NCBI RefSeq assembly: GCF_004331265.1
Contig: NZ_SJOO01000001.1
Coordinates: forward strand, 186,001-250,000
Source: Enterobacter wuhouensis
GTDB taxonomy: Bacteria; Pseudomonadota; Gammaproteobacteria; Enterobacterales; Enterobacteriaceae
Direction: 5' to 3'
DNA length: 64,000 bases
Of the stretch, positions 38,814 through 48,195 are shown piece by piece. Each line of letters opens with the position of its first letter. Positions within the stretch are counted from its first letter, which is position 1. The translations under genes were made by a program, and so were the position numbers. The notes beneath the pieces were generated by a model. It saw only the letters and a list, made by a program, of their open reading frames with translations, was not told where the DNA came from and ran no database searches.

Positions 38814-39392
38814 TCAAGGCTTCAGGCCGATTTGCAGAGCCAGCTCACGAATGATGCCCGCCGTCATGCCCCAGACAAAATAATGCTGATACCAGGAAAG
38901 CCACACCCGATGATCGTGTCCGCGGCGATGAATATCAAGAGGGTGATAGCGGCTCAGTCGAAGCGCTTCTTCCAGCGGCATTTCAAATACCGCCGACACT
39001 TCATCGACGCTGGCGTGATAGTGAAGATTGGGCGGAATAATTCCGACGACGGGCGTAACCTGAAATCCGGTCACGCTGTCGACCGGCGGCAGCACGCCGA
39101 CGATCTCGACGGATTCGGGTGGAATGGCCACTTCTTCCTGCGCTTCCCGCAGCGCGGCGGCAATCAGCGAGGCGTCGGTGCTGTCCACCGCGCCGCCCGG
39201 AAAGGCGACCTGGCCCGCGTGTTTGCGCATATGCGGCGATCGCTGCGTGAGCAGCAGGCCCGGCTGTTCGCGCCGCACCACGGGGATTAGCACCGCCGCC
39301 TGCCGCTGATTCAGGGCTTCACGGTTCACCTGGGGACGTAAAAGCTGGAAGCGCGACAGAAAATCATCCAGCGTCAGGTTCTCTTTTTCCAC
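38814..39392 (-). CDS. nudL: Nudix hydrolase NudL (CoA diphosphatase type)
   Basis: A 192-residue Nudix protein. The Nudix box is visible as [23 protein letters not shown], with Asp in place of the first Glu, as in its E. coli relative. The UPF0035 signature [22 protein letters not shown] precedes it, marking CoA pyrophosphatases that cut CoA or acyl-CoA. It has a GTG start three bases after the pabB stop, so it is the second gene of a pabB-nudL operon. Confidence 0.93.
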   Translation of the reverse strand: MEKENLTLDDFLSRFQLLRPQVNREALNQRQAAVLIPVVRREQPGLLLTQRSPHMRKHAGQVAFPGGAVDSTDASLIAAALREAQEEVAIPPESVEIVGVLPPVDSVTGFQVTPVVGIIPPNLHYHASVDEVSAVFEMPLEEALRLSRYHPLDIHRRGHDHRVWLSWYQHYFVWGMTAGIIRELALQIGLKP

Positions 39393-39395
39393 CCG

Positions 39396-40724
39396 TTAGT
39401 TCTCCAGCTGTTGAAGGATACGGTTAACTTTATCAAAGGTTTCCTGATATTCCGCCTCGACCTGGCTATCGGCCACGATGCCGCCGCCCGCTGAGCAGTA
39501 TAGATTGCCGCCGCTGGCCGTCAGGGTGCGGATGGTGATACTGGTATCCATGGTGCCGCACAGGCTCACGTAGCCGATGCTGCCGCACCAGGCGTTGCGG
39601 CGGTGCGGCTCCAGCTCATCGATGATCGCCATCGCCCGCACTTTTGGCGCACCGGTGATAGAGCCGCCCGGGAACGCGGCGCGCAGCAGATCGCAGGCAG
39701 TGCGGGACGCAGGCAGACGGGCGGTAATGGTGCTCACCAGATGATGCACCGCCGGGAAGGGCTCCACAACGAACAGCTCGGGAACGCGCACGCTGCCCGG
39801 TTCAGCAACGCGTCCGATATCATTGCGCATCAGATCGACAATCATCAAATTCTCCGCGCGGTCTTTCGGTGAGGCCGCCAGCCTTTCTGCCTGCTGACGA
39901 TCGGCTGCCGGGTCGGCAAGACGCGGCAGGGTGCCTTTGATAGGGCGCGTCTGAATGGTGCCGTCGGCCAGATGGATAAAACGCTCCGGTGACAGGCTCA
40001 GAATGGCGCCCTGTTCCAGACGTAAGAATGCGCTGAACGGTGCCTTATTGCTTGCGTTGAGGCGGGTAAACGCCTGCCACTCGTCTCCCCGATAGGCTGC
40101 CTGGAAACGCTGGGCAAGGTTCACCTGATAACAGTCGCCGCTTTGCAGGTACGCCTGAACGCGCGAGAATTTTTCTGCATACTCCTGCGCCGTCATGTTG
40201 GAGCGCCAGCCTGAGGTTAGCGTGAAGGTCTGTGTCGGCGCAGGCTGTTGCGCCTCAAGCCACGCCAGACGTGCCTGCACGTCATGATGGCTCAGCAGGG
40301 AAACCGTTTTTTTCTGATGATCGACAATTAGCGCCCAGTCATACAGCCCCACGGCCATGTCTGGCAGGGAAATATCAGCCTGCGCATGCTCCGGCAGCGT
40401 TTCGAAACGGCGACCCAGATCGTAACCAAACAGGCCCAGCGCGCCGCCCTGAAAGGGGAGATCCGGGTTAGGCGTGGCAGATAAGCCCAGCGCATTAATG
40501 GCTTGCTGAAGCTGCATCAGCGGATCGTCCGCTAACGACAGGTCATCGGTTGTAAGCGTCTTTAGCGGATCGGCGACCAGAATATCAAACCGGCTGTAGG
40601 GGTGATCCGCATGGCCGGAATGGAGCAGCATCGCGTAAGGAAGATGGCTCAGGCGAGCAAACCAGAACGTCGCGGCGTCAGCGCGCCAGGGCAAGGTAAT
40701 AACAGTGGGGAAGCGTAGGTTCAT
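39396..40724 (-). CDS. pabB: Aminodeoxychorismate synthase component I
   Basis: A ~442-residue chorismate-utilising enzyme that makes 4-amino-4-deoxychorismate for folate, with PabA supplying ammonia. The C-terminal chorismate domain has YQVNLAQRF, the Lys-containing PIKGTLPR (the catalytic Lys of PabB), LMRNDIGRVAEPGSV and AFPGGSITGAPK. The N-terminus is less conserved than in E. coli and about ten residues shorter. ATG 40724 was taken; ATG 40733 is also possible, as neither has a clear ribosome site. nudL follows three bases later. Confidence 0.95.
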   Translation of the reverse strand: MNLRFPTVITLPWRADAATFWFARLSHLPYAMLLHSGHADHPYSRFDILVADPLKTLTTDDLSLADDPLMQLQQAINALGLSATPNPDLPFQGGALGLFGYDLGRRFETLPEHAQADISLPDMAVGLYDWALIVDHQKKTVSLLSHHDVQARLAWLEAQQPAPTQTFTLTSGWRSNMTAQEYAEKFSRVQAYLQSGDCYQVNLAQRFQAAYRGDEWQAFTRLNASNKAPFSAFLRLEQGAILSLSPERFIHLADGTIQTRPIKGTLPRLADPAADRQQAERLAASPKDRAENLMIVDLMRNDIGRVAEPGSVRVPELFVVEPFPAVHHLVSTITARLPASRTACDLLRAAFPGGSITGAPKVRAMAIIDELEPHRRNAWCGSIGYVSLCGTMDTSITIRTLTASGGNLYCSAGGGIVADSQVEAEYQETFDKVNRILQQLEN

Positions 40725-40785
40725 GTGTGGCATACTACCGGGCAGCGTGAAATAATTAGCGCGAATAATTTAGCAGGAGTTGACG

Positions 40786-40977
40786 ATGTTTGCAGGTTTA
40801 CCTTCTCTCAGCCATGAACAGCAGCAGAAAGCCGTTGAACGTATCCAGGAGCTGATGTCCCAGGGGATGAGCAGCGGACAGGCGATTACGGTTGTCGCTC
40901 AGGAGATTCGCGCCAGTCATTCCGGCGAGCGGATCGTGGCGCGATTCGAAGATGAAGATGAAGATCCGGAAGAGTAA
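40786..40977 (+). CDS. yoaH: YoaH family small protein
   Basis: A 63-residue protein, [28 protein letters not shown], with a strongly acidic end ([10 protein letters not shown]). It corresponds to E. coli YoaH (UPF0181), whose function is unknown. AGGAG lies six bases before the ATG at 40786. It is divergent from pabB and converges on yoaB, from which it is separated by only six bases. Confidence 0.92.
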
Positions 40978-40983
40978 TCGGGC

Positions 40984-41328
40984 TTATACCGCCGCGATAA
41001 TCTTGATCTCAACCTTATACTCCGGCTTCATCAGCGTGGCCTGTACGGTGCAACGTACAGGCGCGTGACCCGCCACCACCCATGCATCCCAGGCTTTGTT
41101 CATCGCCGCAAAATCGTCTTTATTGGCCAGGAAAATCGTCGCATCCAGAATGCGGGATTTGTCGCTGCCCTGTTTTTCCAGCACCGCATCAATTTGCGCC
41201 AGGGTATTCGCCGTCTGTTCGAACGCATCCGCGTCCAGGTTTGACGGTACACCGGTGTAGTAAAGCGTCTGATTGTGGATCACAACATCAGACCAGCGGG
41301 CCTCGGCGTCAATGCGCACAATTGTCAT
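40984..41328 (-). CDS. yoaB: RidA/YjgF/YER057c-family protein YoaB
   Basis: A 114-residue protein of the Rid family. RidA deaminates reactive enamine/imine intermediates; its key Arg corresponds to the Arg in GHAPVRCTVQATL here, so an imine-deaminase activity is possible, though YoaB itself is not well characterised. The ATG at 41328 (MTIVRIDAEARWSDVV) gives the family length; the upstream open frame has no similarity. It is divergent from yoaA. Confidence 0.9.
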   Translation of the reverse strand: MTIVRIDAEARWSDVVIHNQTLYYTGVPSNLDADAFEQTANTLAQIDAVLEKQGSDKSRILDATIFLANKDDFAAMNKAWDAWVVAGHAPVRCTVQATLMKPEYKVEIKIIAAV

Positions 41329-41461
41329 AAAGGTTTCCTCGTTATTTTGCGTAATCAGGCGGCAAGACTGCCATATTGTTCTCCCGTCGTCACTATTTGG
41401 GCTGGCACAGGACGGGTTGGGCTGACATAATCCCTGTGCAAAAATACAGTGAGAGAGCACC

Positions 41462-43372
41462 GTGGCAGACGATTTTTCCCCTGAAGGTCAATTAGCGCAG
41501 GCGATCCCCGGCTTTAAGCCCCGCGAGCCCCAGCGGCAGATGGCGCACGCCGTCGCCGACGCCATCGAAAAGGCCCAGCCGCTGGTGGTCGAAGCCGGCA
41601 CCGGCACGGGTAAAACGTACGCCTACCTTGCTCCGGCCCTGCGCGCGAAAAAGAAGGTCATCATTTCGACCGGGTCAAAAGCGCTGCAGGACCAGCTCTA
41701 CAGCCGCGATTTGCCCACGGTGGCAAAGGCGCTGAAGTACAAGGGGCGTCTGGCATTGCTGAAAGGGCGCTCTAACTATCTCTGCCTGGAGCGCCTTGAG
41801 CAGCAGGCGCTGGCGGGGGGTGACCTGCCGGTACAAACCCTGAGCGACGTCATCGTCCTTCGGGCCTGGGCGAACCAGACCGAAGAGGGCGATATCAGCA
41901 CCTGCGCGAGCGTGCCGGAAGACTCTCCCGCCTGGCCGCTGGTCACCAGCACCAACGACAACTGCCTCGGCAGCGACTGCCCGCTGTATAAAGACTGCTT
42001 TGTGGTGAAGGCGCGTAAAACCGCCATGGATGCTGACGTCGTGGTGGTTAACCATCACCTGTTCCTCGCTGACATGGTGGTCAAGGACAGCGGCTTCGGC
42101 GAGCTGATCCCCGAAGCGGAGGTGATGATCTTCGATGAAGCGCACCAGCTCCCGGATATCGCCAGCCAGTATTTCGGCCAGTCGCTCTCCAGCCGCCAGC
42201 TGCAGGACCTGGCGAAAGATTTCACCATTGCCTATCGCACCGAATTAAAAGACACCCAGCAGCTGCAGAAGTGCGCCGACCGTCTGGCGCAAAGCGCGCA
42301 GGATTTCCGCCTGCAGCTCGGCGAGCCGGGCTATCGCGGCAACCTGCGCGAGCTGCTGGCAGATAAAAATATCCAGCGCGCGCTGCTGCTGCTGGATGAT
42401 GCGCTTGAGCTTTGCTACGACGTGGCAAAGCTGTCACTCGGACGCTCCGCGCTGCTGGATGCGGCTTTCGAGCGCGCCACGCTCTACCGCGGGCGGCTCA
42501 AGCGGCTGAAAGAAATTAACCAGCCGGGCTTCAGCTACTGGTATGAATGTACCTCCCGCCACTTTACGCTGGCGCTGACGCCGCTCACCGTAGCGGATAA
42601 GTTCAAAGAGGTGATGGCGCAAAAGCCCGGCAGCTGGGTCTTTACCTCCGCCACGCTGTCGGTGAATGACGATCTGCACCATTTTACCGAACGTCTGGGC
42701 ATTGAGCAGGCCGAGTCGCTGCTGCTGCCAAGCCCGTTCGATTATGAAAAACAGGCGCTGCTCTGCGTGCCGCGCAATCTGCCGCTGCCGAACCAGCCGG
42801 GCGCGGCGCGTCATCTCGCCGCGATGCTGAAACCGATGATTGAGGCCAACAACGGCCGCTGCTTCATGCTCTGCACCTCCCACGCCATGATGCGCGATCT
42901 GGCCGAGCAGTTCCGCGCCACCATGACCCTGCCGGTACTGCTGCAGGGGGAAACCAGCAAAGGCCAGCTGTTACAGCAGTTTGTCTCCGCCGGTAACGCT
43001 CTGCTGGTGGCGACCAGCAGCTTCTGGGAAGGCGTAGACGTGCGCGGTGATGCGCTCTCACTGGTCATTATCGACAAACTGCCCTTTACCTCTCCGGACG
43101 ATCCGCTCCTGAAAGCGCGAATGGAAGATTGCCGCCTGCGCGGGGGCGATCCTTTCGATGAGGTCCAGCTGCCGGATGCGGTGATTACGCTCAAGCAGGG
43201 CGTTGGGCGCCTGATCCGCGACGTTACCGATCGCGGCGTGCTGGTTATCTGCGACAACCGCCTGGTGATGCGCCCCTATGGCGCTACGTTCCTGGCAAGC
43301 CTGCCGCCGGCCCCCCGCACGCGGGACATTAAACGCGCGGTTCGTTTCCTGGCAAACCCAACGGCGGAGTAA
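41462..43372 (+). CDS. yoaA: XPD/DinG-family iron-sulfur helicase YoaA
   Basis: A 636-residue superfamily 2 helicase. Walker A is EAGTGTGKTYAY; DEAH appears as IFDEAHQLPD. The four iron-sulfur cysteines are in YLCLERL, ISTCASV and the cluster NDNCLGSDCPLYKDCF. Motif VI is QGVGRLIRD. YoaA binds the HolC (chi) subunit of DNA polymerase III and helps repair stalled forks. The GTG at 41462 gives the family start MADDFSPEGQLAQ. tsaB follows 66 bases later. Confidence 0.95.
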   Translation: MADDFSPEGQLAQAIPGFKPREPQRQMAHAVADAIEKAQPLVVEAGTGTGKTYAYLAPALRAKKKVIISTGSKALQDQLYSRDLPTVAKALKYKGRLALLKGRSNYLCLERLEQQALAGGDLPVQTLSDVIVLRAWANQTEEGDISTCASVPEDSPAWPLVTSTNDNCLGSDCPLYKDCFVVKARKTAMDADVVVVNHHLFLADMVVKDSGFGELIPEAEVMIFDEAHQLPDIASQYFGQSLSSRQLQDLAKDFTIAYRTELKDTQQLQKCADRLAQSAQDFRLQLGEPGYRGNLRELLADKNIQRALLLLDDALELCYDVAKLSLGRSALLDAAFERATLYRGRLKRLKEINQPGFSYWYECTSRHFTLALTPLTVADKFKEVMAQKPGSWVFTSATLSVNDDLHHFTERLGIEQAESLLLPSPFDYEKQALLCVPRNLPLPNQPGAARHLAAMLKPMIEANNGRCFMLCTSHAMMRDLAEQFRATMTLPVLLQGETSKGQLLQQFVSAGNALLVATSSFWEGVDVRGDALSLVIIDKLPFTSPDDPLLKARMEDCRLRGGDPFDEVQLPDAVITLKQGVGRLIRDVTDRGVLVICDNRLVMRPYGATFLASLPPAPRTRDIKRAVRFLANPTAE

Positions 43373-43438
43373 TTTGCACCGGAGTGTGCTAAGATGCGCG
43401 CCATTTTGTGACTGACCATTGCGAGAGCGCGACAACTG

Positions 43439-44134
43439 ATGCGAATTCTGGCTATTGATACCGCAACAGAGGCCTGTTCCGTTGCCCTGTTGAACGACGG
43501 TGCTATCTCTGCTCATTTCGAAGAGTGCCCACGGGAACACACCCAGCGCATTCTGCCGCTGGTGAAAGACATTTTAACCCGCGGCAACGCCTCCTTAACC
43601 GATCTCGACGCGCTGGCCTATGGCCGCGGCCCGGGCAGCTTCACGGGCGTCCGCATCGGCATTGGCATTGCGCAGGGGCTGGCGCTGGGCGCTGAGTTGC
43701 CGATGATCGGCGTCTCCACCCTGGCGACCATGGCGCAGGGGGCGTGGCGTATGACCGGCGCCACCCGCGTGCTGGCCGCCATTGACGCCCGCATGGGCGA
43801 AGTGTACTGGGCCGAATATACCCGTGACGAGCAGGGCGTCTGGCACGGTGAGGAGACCGAAGCGGTGCTCAAACCTGAAGCCGTTACCGAGCGTCTGAAA
43901 GCGCTGACTGGCGAATGGGCGACGGTAGGCACGGGCTGGCCTGCCTGGCCGGAGATGGGGAACGACACCGGGCTAACGCTGGTGGGCGGCAACATGCTTC
44001 TGCCCGCTGCGGAAGATATGCTCCCGATCGCCTGTCAGCTGCTTGCGGCAGGAAAAACCGTTGCAGTTGAACAGGCTGAGCCAGTTTATTTGCGAAACAC
44101 GGTCGCCTGGAAGAAACTTCCGGGCCGCGAGTGA
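43439..44134 (+). CDS. tsaB: tRNA t6A37 synthesis protein TsaB
   Basis: A 231-residue ASKHA-fold protein, the standard length for the enterobacterial protein. It dimerises with TsaD and, with TsaE and TsaC, makes N6-threonylcarbamoyladenosine at position 37 of ANN-decoding tRNAs; it is essential in E. coli. Motifs include [40 protein letters not shown] and [12 protein letters not shown]. It is between yoaA (66 bases) and yeaY (37 bases) with no terminator seen, so these may be one operon. Confidence 0.96.
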   Translation: MRILAIDTATEACSVALLNDGAISAHFEECPREHTQRILPLVKDILTRGNASLTDLDALAYGRGPGSFTGVRIGIGIAQGLALGAELPMIGVSTLATMAQGAWRMTGATRVLAAIDARMGEVYWAEYTRDEQGVWHGEETEAVLKPEAVTERLKALTGEWATVGTGWPAWPEMGNDTGLTLVGGNMLLPAAEDMLPIACQLLAAGKTVAVEQAEPVYLRNTVAWKKLPGRE

Positions 44135-44171
44135 ATCTCAGTAACAGGAACTGAGAAAAAGGAGTCGCATC

Positions 44172-44753
44172 ATGGCGGTTCAGACTAAAGTTGTACGCCT
44201 TTTCATGGCAGGCGTTGTTGCCATAGCGTTGAGCGGGTGCGTCACCGTTCCTGATGCGATAAAGGGCAGTAGCCCTGCGCCACAGCAGGATCTGGTGCGC
44301 GTAATGAATGCGCCTGAGCTGTACGTCGGCCAGGAGGCGCGCTTCGGCGGCAAGGTGATCGAGGTGCAAAACCTGCAGGGGAAAACCCGTCTGGAGATTG
44401 CAACCGTACCGCTGGACAGCGGCGCGCGGCCTGCTTTGGGTGAAGCCTCCCGCGGACGCATTTATGCGGACGTCAGCGGTTTCCTCGATCCGGTCGATTT
44501 TCGCGGACAGCTGGTCACCGTCGTTGGCCCCATTACCGGTTCGGTACAGGGTAAAATCGGCAGTACCCCATACAAATTCATGACCATGCAGGTTAACGGC
44601 TACAAGCGCTGGCGTATTGCGCAGCAGATTGTGATGCCGCCGCAGCCGATCGATCCGTGGATGTGGGGCCCACACCCCTACCGCTATGGTTATCCGGGCT
44701 GGGGCTGGTATAACCCGGGTCCGGCACAGGTTCAAACGATCGTAACTGAGTAA
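44172..44753 (+). CDS. yeaY: Slp-family outer-membrane lipoprotein YeaY
   Basis: A 193-residue lipoprotein. The signal sequence ends in the lipobox LSGC (Cys22), followed by Val-Thr, compatible with outer-membrane sorting. The Slp-family domain ([32 protein letters not shown]) is followed by a Pro/Tyr/Trp/Gly-rich tail. E. coli YeaY is reported in the sigma-E regulon; I found no sigma-E promoter close upstream. AAAGGAG precedes the ATG. It ends at a strong terminator before fadD. Confidence 0.92.
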   Translation: MAVQTKVVRLFMAGVVAIALSGCVTVPDAIKGSSPAPQQDLVRVMNAPELYVGQEARFGGKVIEVQNLQGKTRLEIATVPLDSGARPALGEASRGRIYADVSGFLDPVDFRGQLVTVVGPITGSVQGKIGSTPYKFMTMQVNGYKRWRIAQQIVMPPQPIDPWMWGPHPYRYGYPGWGWYNPGPAQVQTIVTE

Positions 44754-44773
44754 CTTACTGTTATTATTAAGAA

Positions 44774-44808
44774 AGAGACAGCGGCTCAGCCGCTGTCTCT
44801 GTTTTTTT
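44774..44808 (+). terminator. Terminator after yeaY
   Basis: A long perfect stem, AGAGACAGCGGC-TCA-GCCGCTGTCTCT, followed by GTTTTTTT: a strong intrinsic terminator. Confidence 0.92.
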
Positions 44809-44868
44809 ACGGATAAAATGAAAAAAAAGAGTGACGCGCTTCGCAACCTGCAATCTGAACAATTAATA

Positions 44869-44885
44869 AACTGGTACGCTGAGTT
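44869..44885 (+). promoter_or_regulatory. Candidate FadR operator in the fadD promoter
   Basis: AACTGGTACGCTGAGTT keeps the left half (CTGGTACG) of the FadR consensus ATCTGGTACGACCAGAT. It ends just before a perfect TATAAT at 44888-44893, so a bound repressor would cover the region between -35 and -10. FadR repression of fadD is known in E. coli, and fadR lies at 53.9 kb in this window. Confidence 0.6.
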
Positions 44886-44956
44886 AATATAATGTTAACA
44901 AACTGTTTATTAACGGGGCTGTGATGACGACGAACACTCATTTCAGAGGTGATGCA

Positions 44957-46642
44957 TTGAAAAAGGTTTGGCTTAACCGTTATCCCGCAGATGTACCTGC
45001 GGAGATCAATCCTGACCGTTATCAATCCCTGGTTGAATTATTTGAACACTCGGTTCGGCGCTATGCTGACCAGCCCGCCTTCGTGAATATGGGCGAGGTG
45101 ATGACCTTCCGCAAGCTGGAAGAGCGTAGCCGGGCGTTTGCTGCGTATTTACAGGAAGGGCTGGGGCTGCAGAAAGGGGACCGCGTCGCGCTGATGATGC
45201 CGAACCTGCTGCAATATCCGGTGGCGCTGTTCGGGATACTGCGCGCGGGCATGATCGTCGTTAACGTCAACCCGCTCTATACCCCGCGCGAGCTGGAGCA
45301 CCAGCTGAATGATAGCGGCGCGGCGGCGATTGTCATCGTCTCTAACTTTGCCCACACGCTGGAAAAAGTGGTCGACAAAACCCAGGTGAAGCACGTCATC
45401 CTGACGCGCATGGGCGATCAGCTTTCCACGGCCAAGGGCACGCTGGTGAACTTCGTCGTCAAATACGTAAAGCGCCTGGTGCCAAAATATCACTTGCCGG
45501 ATGCCATCTCCTTCCGCCGCGCGCTGCATGCCGGCTACCGCATGCAGTATGTCAAACCGGAGGTGGTTTGTGAGGATCTGGCGTTCCTGCAGTACACCGG
45601 CGGAACGACGGGCGTCGCCAAAGGCGCGATGCTTACCCACCGCAACATGCTGGCAAACCTTGAGCAGGTGAACGCCACTTACGGGCCGCTGCTGCATCCG
45701 GGCAAAGAGGTGGTGATCACCGCGCTTCCGCTGTACCACATTTTCGCGCTGACCATGAACTGCCTGCTGTTTATTGAGCTGGGCGGTCAAAACGTGCTGA
45801 TCACTAACCCGCGCGATATTCCGGGGCTGGTTAAAGAGCTGGCGAAATACCCGTTCACCGCGATGACGGGAGTCAATACCCTGTTCAACGCGTTGCTGAA
45901 CAACAAAGAGTTCCAGCAGCTTGATTTCTCCACGCTGCACCTCTCCGCAGGGGGCGGGATGCCGGTTCAGCAGGCCGTTGCCGAACGCTGGGTCAAGCTC
46001 ACGGGGCAGTACCTGCTGGAGGGCTATGGCCTGACCGAATGTGCGCCGCTGGTGAGCGTTAACCCGCACGACATCGACTACCACAGCGGCAGCATTGGCC
46101 TGCCGGTGCCGTCCACGGAAGCCAAATTGGTGGATGATGACGATAACGAGGTCGCACCGGGCGAGCCCGGCGAACTGTGCGTTAAAGGGCCGCAGGTGAT
46201 GCTGGGCTACTGGCAGCGTCCTGACGCGACGGACGAGATCGTCAAAGACGGCTGGCTCCACACCGGCGATATCGCGGTGATGGATGAAGAAGGCTTCCTG
46301 CGCATCGTTGACCGCAAGAAAGACATGATCCTTGTCTCCGGCTTTAACGTCTATCCGAATGAGATCGAAGACGTGGTCATGCAGCACAGCGGCGTGCTTG
46401 AGGTCGCGGCAGTGGGCGTGCCTTCCGGAAGCAGCGGTGAGGCCGTGAAGATTTTTGTGGTCAAGAAAGATCCTTCACTCACCGAAGAAGAGCTGGTAAC
46501 GTTTTGCCGACGCCAGCTGACGGGCTACAAGGTGCCAAAGCTGGTGGAATTCCGCGATGAGCTGCCGAAATCCAACGTCGGTAAGATATTACGACGAGAA
46601 TTACGTGACGAAGCCCGTGGCAAAGTAGACAATAAGGCCTAA
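44957..46642 (+). CDS. fadD: Long-chain fatty-acid-CoA ligase
   Basis: A 561-residue acyl-CoA synthetase of the AMP-forming (ANL) family, peripheral at the inner membrane, that activates incoming fatty acids. The P-loop-like motif is [13 protein letters not shown], motif [13 protein letters not shown], and the FACS signature runs through [28 protein letters not shown]. The TTG at 44957 ([10 protein letters not shown]) gives the E. coli length and has AGGTGA at good distance; the open frame begins further upstream at 44921. A FadR-type site and TATAAT lie upstream. Confidence 0.96.
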   Translation: MKKVWLNRYPADVPAEINPDRYQSLVELFEHSVRRYADQPAFVNMGEVMTFRKLEERSRAFAAYLQEGLGLQKGDRVALMMPNLLQYPVALFGILRAGMIVVNVNPLYTPRELEHQLNDSGAAAIVIVSNFAHTLEKVVDKTQVKHVILTRMGDQLSTAKGTLVNFVVKYVKRLVPKYHLPDAISFRRALHAGYRMQYVKPEVVCEDLAFLQYTGGTTGVAKGAMLTHRNMLANLEQVNATYGPLLHPGKEVVITALPLYHIFALTMNCLLFIELGGQNVLITNPRDIPGLVKELAKYPFTAMTGVNTLFNALLNNKEFQQLDFSTLHLSAGGGMPVQQAVAERWVKLTGQYLLEGYGLTECAPLVSVNPHDIDYHSGSIGLPVPSTEAKLVDDDDNEVAPGEPGELCVKGPQVMLGYWQRPDATDEIVKDGWLHTGDIAVMDEEGFLRIVDRKKDMILVSGFNVYPNEIEDVVMQHSGVLEVAAVGVPSGSSGEAVKIFVVKKDPSLTEEELVTFCRRQLTGYKVPKLVEFRDELPKSNVGKILRRELRDEARGKVDNKA

Positions 46643-46661
46643 GTTGCACGTTAATCGCCCA

Positions 46662-46686
46662 GACGCCGGTTAAGCCGGCGTTTTTT
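46662..46686 (+). terminator. Terminator between fadD and rnd
   Basis: GACGCCGG-TTAA-CCGGCGTT (ACGCCGG/CCGGCGT paired) followed by six T. The T-run lies 28 bases before the UUG start of rnd. Confidence 0.85.
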
Positions 46687-46713
46687 ATGGGCGCAAACAA
46701 AAGAGAAAACGAT

Positions 46714-47841
46714 TTGAATTACCAGATGATCACGACCAACGACGAGCTGGCTTCGCTGTGCGAGGTGACGCGCGACTATCCTGCCATCGCCCTGGACACC
46801 GAGTTTGTCCGTACGAGAACGTATTACCCGCAGCTGGGCCTGATTCAGATGTTCGACGGTAAGCATGTCTCGCTGATCGACCCCCTCGGCATTACCGACT
46901 GGACGCCAATGCGTGAACTGCTGCTGGATACGAGCGTCACCAAATACCTGCACGCGGGCAGTGAAGATCTGGAAGTGTTTCTGAATACCTTTGGCATCAT
47001 GCCGCAGCCGCTGATTGACACGCAGATCCTCGCCGCGTTTAGCGGACGCCCGCTCTCATGGGGCTTTGCCGCCATGGTGGAGGAGTATACCGGCCTGACG
47101 CTGGATAAAAGCGAATCCCGTACCGACTGGCTGGCGCGCCCGCTCACGGAGCGTCAGCTCGACTATGCGGCGGCCGACGTCTTCTACCTGTTGCCAATTG
47201 CCGGTCAGCTAATGAAAGAAGCGGAAGCGTCCGGCTGGCTGGCTGCCGCGCTGGACGAGTGCCGAATGACCCAGCAGCGCCGTCAGGAACTGGTCGATCC
47301 AAAAGACGCCTGGCGCGACATCACTAATGCCTGGCAGCTGCGCACGCGTCAGCTGGCCTGCCTGCAGCTGCTGGCCGACTGGCGGCTGCGTAAGGCCCGC
47401 GAGCGCGACCTGGCGGTGAACTTTGTGGTGCGTGAAGAGCACCTTTGGGCCGTTGCGCGCTACATGCCGGGCAGCATGGGTGAGCTGGACAGCATTGGCC
47501 TCTCCGGGAGCGAAATCCGTTTCCACGGCAAAACGCTGCTCGCGCTGGTGGCGAAGGCGCAGCAAACCGCGGATGAAGACCTGCCGGAACCGCTGCTGAA
47601 CCTGATGGATATGCCGGGCTATCGCAAGGCATTTAAAGATATTAAAGCGCTGGTGCAGGAAGTGGCTGCTGAAAGCAAGCTGAGCGCGGAGTTACTGGCC
47701 TCGCGTCGCCAGATTAACCAGCTGCTGAACTGGCACTGGAAGCTGAAGCCGCAGAATGGCTTGCCGGAGATGGTAGCAGGGTGGCGCGGTGAACTGATGA
47801 CTGAACGTCTGAATAAATTACTCGAATCCTACCCGCGTTAA
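46714..47841 (+). CDS. rnd: Ribonuclease D
   Basis: A 375-residue exoribonuclease that trims tRNA and other small RNA 3' ends. The DEDD exonuclease domain (about 1-190) is seen in AIALDTEFVRTRTYYPQLGLIQ, HAGSEDLEVF and LDYAAADVFYLLP (Tyr-type), followed by two HRDC domains (AWQLRTRQLACLQLLADWR; ELLASRRQINQLLNWHW). The start is UUG at 46714 (MNYQMITT), as in E. coli, where the UUG and an upstream U-tract are known to control expression. Here the T-run of the fadD terminator lies at that position. Confidence 0.95.
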   Translation: MNYQMITTNDELASLCEVTRDYPAIALDTEFVRTRTYYPQLGLIQMFDGKHVSLIDPLGITDWTPMRELLLDTSVTKYLHAGSEDLEVFLNTFGIMPQPLIDTQILAAFSGRPLSWGFAAMVEEYTGLTLDKSESRTDWLARPLTERQLDYAAADVFYLLPIAGQLMKEAEASGWLAAALDECRMTQQRRQELVDPKDAWRDITNAWQLRTRQLACLQLLADWRLRKARERDLAVNFVVREEHLWAVARYMPGSMGELDSIGLSGSEIRFHGKTLLALVAKAQQTADEDLPEPLLNLMDMPGYRKAFKDIKALVQEVAAESKLSAELLASRRQINQLLNWHWKLKPQNGLPEMVAGWRGELMTERLNKLLESYPR

Positions 47842-47847
47842 GAAACT

Positions 47848-47912
47848 GTAGCCCCGGTAAGCGCAGCGCCACCGGGGGATTGCCGGGCGGCGCGATGCTT
47901 GCCCGGCCTACA
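47848..47912. repeat. REP-like palindromic pair between rnd and minE
   Basis: Two GC-rich imperfect palindromes, GTAGCCCCGGTAAGCGCAGC...CCGGGG and GCCGGGCGGCGC...GCCCGGCCTAC, in opposite orientation. The pattern is that of REP/BIME elements in enterobacterial intergenic regions. It separates convergent rnd and minE. Confidence 0.85.
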
Positions 47913-47925
47913 AAATCACAAACGA

Positions 47926-48192
47926 TTAACGCGACTCTTCCGCCTCTGGCAGCGTAACGTTCAGCTCCAGAATCGAAATATCCCCGTCTTTTTGCTCCAG
48001 CTGCACGGTGACCATCTCCGGATCAATCTGCACGTACTTACAGATCACTTCCAGAATGTCCTTGCGCAGCTGCGGCAGGTAATGCGGCTCGGCGTCGCTG
48101 CGACGACGCTCCGCAACGATAATTTGCAGACGCTCTTTTGCGATGTTGGCGGTGCTTTTTTTCCGCGAGAGAAAAAAGTCCAGTAATGCCAT
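47926..48192 (-). CDS. minE: Cell division topological specificity factor MinE
   Basis: An 88-residue protein of standard length. The N-terminal [30 protein letters not shown] is the membrane-targeting and anti-MinCD region that stimulates the MinD ATPase. The C-terminal part forms the dimeric topological-specificity domain ([26 protein letters not shown]). It drives pole-to-pole oscillation of MinCD so that the division ring forms at mid-cell. It lies three bases after minD, the last gene of minCDE. Confidence 0.97.
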
Positions 48193-48195
48193 AAC

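Noticed and set aside
43884..44846. 320-codon ORF on the minus strand
   Set aside because: Covers the 3' end of tsaB and all of yeaY on the opposite strand; crosses the yeaY terminator.
45149..46387. 412-codon ORF on the minus strand
   Set aside because: It lies entirely opposite fadD and its product is His/Gln/Arg-rich in the way of an antisense shadow in GC-rich DNA.
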